A stretch of 8,189 bases of DNA, taken from positions 1 through 8,189 of the forward strand of contig DASRFK010000247.1 of the NCBI GenBank assembly GCA_035651635.1. The letters run 5' to 3'. A model generated the notes under the pieces. It was not told where the DNA came from. It saw nothing but the letters and a program-made list of their open reading frames with translations, and made no database searches. Shown in pieces: positions 6,599-8,189 of this stretch. The position numbers were made by a program, and so were the translations under genes. The stretch is from JANXQE01 sp035651635. GTDB lineage: Bacteria > Verrucomicrobiota > Verrucomicrobiia > Limisphaerales > UBA8199. Positions within the stretch are counted from its first letter, which is position 1. Every line of letters starts with the position of its first letter.

Positions 6599-7043
6599 AA
6601 AGTTGTTGGGTTATTAGAAGAGATCCCGTTGGAACCGTGCTACATCAATTCCGGCAAAAGGCAAGCCGTCACTGCTTTGCAACGCTTCCTGGCTGCGAAG
6701 AAAATTCCTTCACCCGCCACCTTATCTCAAACTGGCCATGTTCGCATGCGGCCCATGAAACCTCAGGATTGAGCTAGACGATTTAGGTTGTGGACGCGGC
6801 CTGGGAACCAGAAATCCAGACCCGTGTGCGGGCCTGAAAGAGAGGCGTGTTCAAGGCGTCCCCCGATCTACTTTTCGACCAATTTCGGAAGCACCTGGAC
6901 TTTGCCCAGTTAAAAACATGAACGGCGCGAGCAGCGTGTTTCCCTGGCTTTCGTTGCAGCCCGCTGTACGCGGGCTGGGAAGGCGCAACGCGCGCAACGC
7001 GCCATCCCTATCAAAAATGCGAGCACCCTGCTAGGCTGGCCAG
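6599..7043. other. 445-bp intergenic region with a hairpin element near its right end
   Basis: No convincing gene is present on either strand. The region must hold the promoter of the leftward membrane protein and that of the rightward cytochrome, but no clear -35/-10 pair is visible. The left two thirds (6600-6900) shows only short, weak inverted repeats, for example CCCG-TGTG-CGGG around 6825. The right third holds two consecutive stem-loops at 6957-7008, described separately. No riboswitch or known RNA class was recognised. Confidence 0.6.
6957..7008. repeat. Two abutting stem-loops with an internal 9-bp tandem repeat
   Basis: The first hairpin is perfect: CAGCCCGC (6957-6964), loop TGTAC, GCGGGCTG (6970-6977), giving an 8-bp stem. 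The second begins at the last base of the first: GGGA-A-GGCGC (6977-6986) pairs with GCGCC-A-TCCC (6999-7008) with one A/A mismatch. Its 12-nt loop overlaps a tandem duplication of GCGCAACGC (6983-6991 and 6992-7000). There is no T-run after either stem, so this is not a standard intrinsic terminator. The compact paired-hairpin arrangement in an intergenic region, 35 bp before a gene start, is reminiscent of REP/BIME-type dispersed elements or a 5' leader structure. No second copy was noticed in the window. Confidence 0.5.
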
Positions 7044-8189
7044 GTGATCGTATCGGCGAAGCCATTTGCCAATCCACCGCGCCGGTGGATGTTGGGGTCT
7101 GTGGCAGTCGCAACGTGTCTGGGCCTGGCCTGGCTGTTTTTGGGTCGACCATTTCGCCACGCATCCACTCCAACGGATAGACGCTCGGGCTCGGGTGCCT
7201 CACTCGACGCAGTCGGGTATGCAGGCTCGGTTAGTTGCCAGGACTGCCACAGCGAGGAATTCGAGCTTTGGCAAAAGTCTCACCACGCATTGGCTGAGCG
7301 GAAAACAGGTCCCCCGGATGACACGGCATTTAGCCCTGACCGCACCGTGCTCGACGGCGGCCAGGTCGCGCAGGTGCGCAAACACGGCGCCAACAATGAG
7401 GTTGTGACAAGCGGCCTGGCGGGCACACAGCAAGTGTTCGCCATCACTCGAGTTTTGGGCGAGTCGCCTTTGCGGCAGTTCCTGGTCGACTTTCCCCAAG
7501 GCAAACTTCAGGCGCTGGCAGCTGCCTATGACGCGCGTTCAAACGAATGGTTCAACGTGTTTGGTGACGAAGAACGCCACGCGGGCGAGTGGGGACACTG
7601 GACCGGGCGCGGCATGAATTGGAACAGCATGTGCGCCGGTTGCCACAACACCCGGCTGCGCAAGGGCTACACCGAGTCGAGCGATTCGTATCAAACGACC
7701 ATGGCCGAGCAATCGGTCGGTTGCGAAGCCTGCCACGGTCCGCTCCAGGAGCACGGAAAATGGCAGCGCCTTTTCGGCCGCTCCGCCGTGAAGGACCCGA
7801 CTCTTCCAAAGTTCTCCCCCAAGCAAGTCCTGGACAATTGCGGCTTCTGCCACGCGCGTCGCGGAGAGCTAACCGGTGACTTCAAGCCCGGGGAGGATTT
7901 TCTGGACCAGATGCGCCTGGAACTGGTGGATGGCTCGTCCACGTTCTACTCCGATGGCCAGGTGCGCGAGGAGGATTACGAATATGCGGCATTTCTCGGG
8001 AGCCGCATGCACCTGCGCGGCGTGGGCTGCACGGACTGTCACGACCCGCACTCGGCGAAAACGAGATTGCCGGGCAACTGGCTATGCTTGCGCTGCCACA
8101 ATGGCACTTACCCCAATGCTCCGCTAATCGAGCCTGTAAGCCATAGTCATCACAAGGTGTTCGGCTACGATGGCCGGGGCGCGCAAACA
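7044..8189 (+). CDS. Multihaem c-type cytochrome, N-terminal part
   Basis: The first 382 codons are present and the frame is open at the right edge. A basic N-terminus (KPFANPPRRW) precedes a single hydrophobic segment, MLGSVAVATCLGLAWLFLG, which acts as signal peptide or membrane anchor, so the protein is periplasmic. Six CXXCH haem-attachment motifs are visible: CQDCH (65-69), CAGCH (197-201), CEACH (227-231), CGFCH (266-270), CTDCH (329-333) and CLRCH (348-352). The order of VSCQDCHSEEFELWQKSHHA, then RQFLVDFPQGKLQALAAAYD, HWTGRGMNWNSMCAGCHNT and VGCEACHGP matches a family of large verrucomicrobial and planctomycetal multihaem cytochromes that often carry TPR repeats C-terminally. Electron transfer is expected; the partner is unknown. 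The GTG at 7044, with AGG eight bases upstream and an in-frame stop at 7032, is chosen because it supplies the basic residues before the hydrophobic segment. ATG at 7089 is the alternative. Confidence 0.88.
   Translation, partial: MIVSAKPFANPPRRWMLGSVAVATCLGLAWLFLGRPFRHASTPTDRRSGSGASLDAVGYAGSVSCQDCHSEEFELWQKSHHALAERKTGPPDDTAFSPDRTVLDGGQVAQVRKHGANNEVVTSGLAGTQQVFAITRVLGESPLRQFLVDFPQGKLQALAAAYDARSNEWFNVFGDEERHAGEWGHWTGRGMNWNSMCAGCHNTRLRKGYTESSDSYQTTMAEQSVGCEACHGPLQEHGKWQRLFGRSAVKDPTLPKFSPKQVLDNCGFCHARRGELTGDFKPGEDFLDQMRLELVDGSSTFYSDGQVREEDYEYAAFLGSRMHLRGVGCTDCHDPHSAKTRLPGNWLCLRCHNGTYPNAPLIEPVSHSHHKVFGYDGRGAQT

Noticed and set aside
6859..6900. Minus-strand short frame reading LGKVQVLPKLVEK before a stop, considered as the tail of a decayed gene
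   Set aside because: It is only 13 codons, is preceded by an in-frame stop and is not enough to support a pseudogene call.
6983..7000. Tandem 9-bp repeat considered as a CRISPR or iteron array
   Set aside because: Only two adjacent copies exist, with no spacers, no replication gene and no cas genes nearby.
7066..7407. Plus-strand open frame of 113 codons at the start of the cytochrome
   Set aside because: It is in another frame of the same strand as the CXXCH-containing cytochrome and ends without any haem motif; the cytochrome frame is clearly the real one.

Overview
The window looks like chromosomal DNA from the Verrucomicrobiota, most likely an uncultured member of the Pedosphaera/Limisphaerales group. 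The support is indirect: a secreted PQQ-type beta-propeller protein opening with a WPQFLGP motif, a single-gene pseudopilin (FTLVELLVVIAIIAILAGLL core, NVVFMDGHV near the C-terminus), a large multihaem cytochrome of a type common in Verrucomicrobia and Planctomycetes, a GC-rich composition and weak or absent Shine-Dalgarno sequences. No 16S or other taxonomic marker is present. The window has no tRNA or rRNA, no insertion sequence, no CRISPR array and no recognisable defence or phage gene.

Layout. Bases 1-2178 hold four minus-strand genes, read from right to left: a small secreted protein (2178-1888), a pseudopilin-like protein (1851-1051), a YybH/SgcJ-type NTF2-fold protein (914-540) and the N-terminal part of a PQQ-like beta-propeller protein (559 to the window edge). 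The last two overlap by 20 bp, as do genes that are translated together. Bases 2396-4323, also minus strand, encode a complete two-component system. A LytS/YehU-type four-helix membrane histidine kinase overlaps its LytTR response regulator by four bases (ATGA). A 306-bp divergent intergenic region containing a perfect 6-bp palindromic stem separates the kinase from comM (plus strand, to 6162). ComM is an AAA+ branch-migration helicase associated with natural transformation. Next comes a convergent orphan membrane protein of 99 residues (6598-6299). A 445-bp non-coding stretch with two abutting hairpins follows, and then the first 382 residues of a plus-strand multihaem c-type cytochrome with six CXXCH motifs, which runs off the right edge.

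How the genes fit together. The only certain functional pair is the kinase and response regulator, which would pass an envelope signal to DNA binding at LytTR sites. ComM, the pseudopilin and a LytTR regulator could all relate to DNA uptake, but here that rests only on proximity. The propeller protein and the cytochrome are exported proteins typical of the large secretomes of this phylum. Overall the region looks like ordinary chromosomal sequence with several lineage-restricted small genes. I do not see a convincing new multi-gene system. The best leads are the small-protein/pseudopilin pair, the kinase-regulator/comM divergent region with its palindrome, and the hairpin element upstream of the cytochrome.
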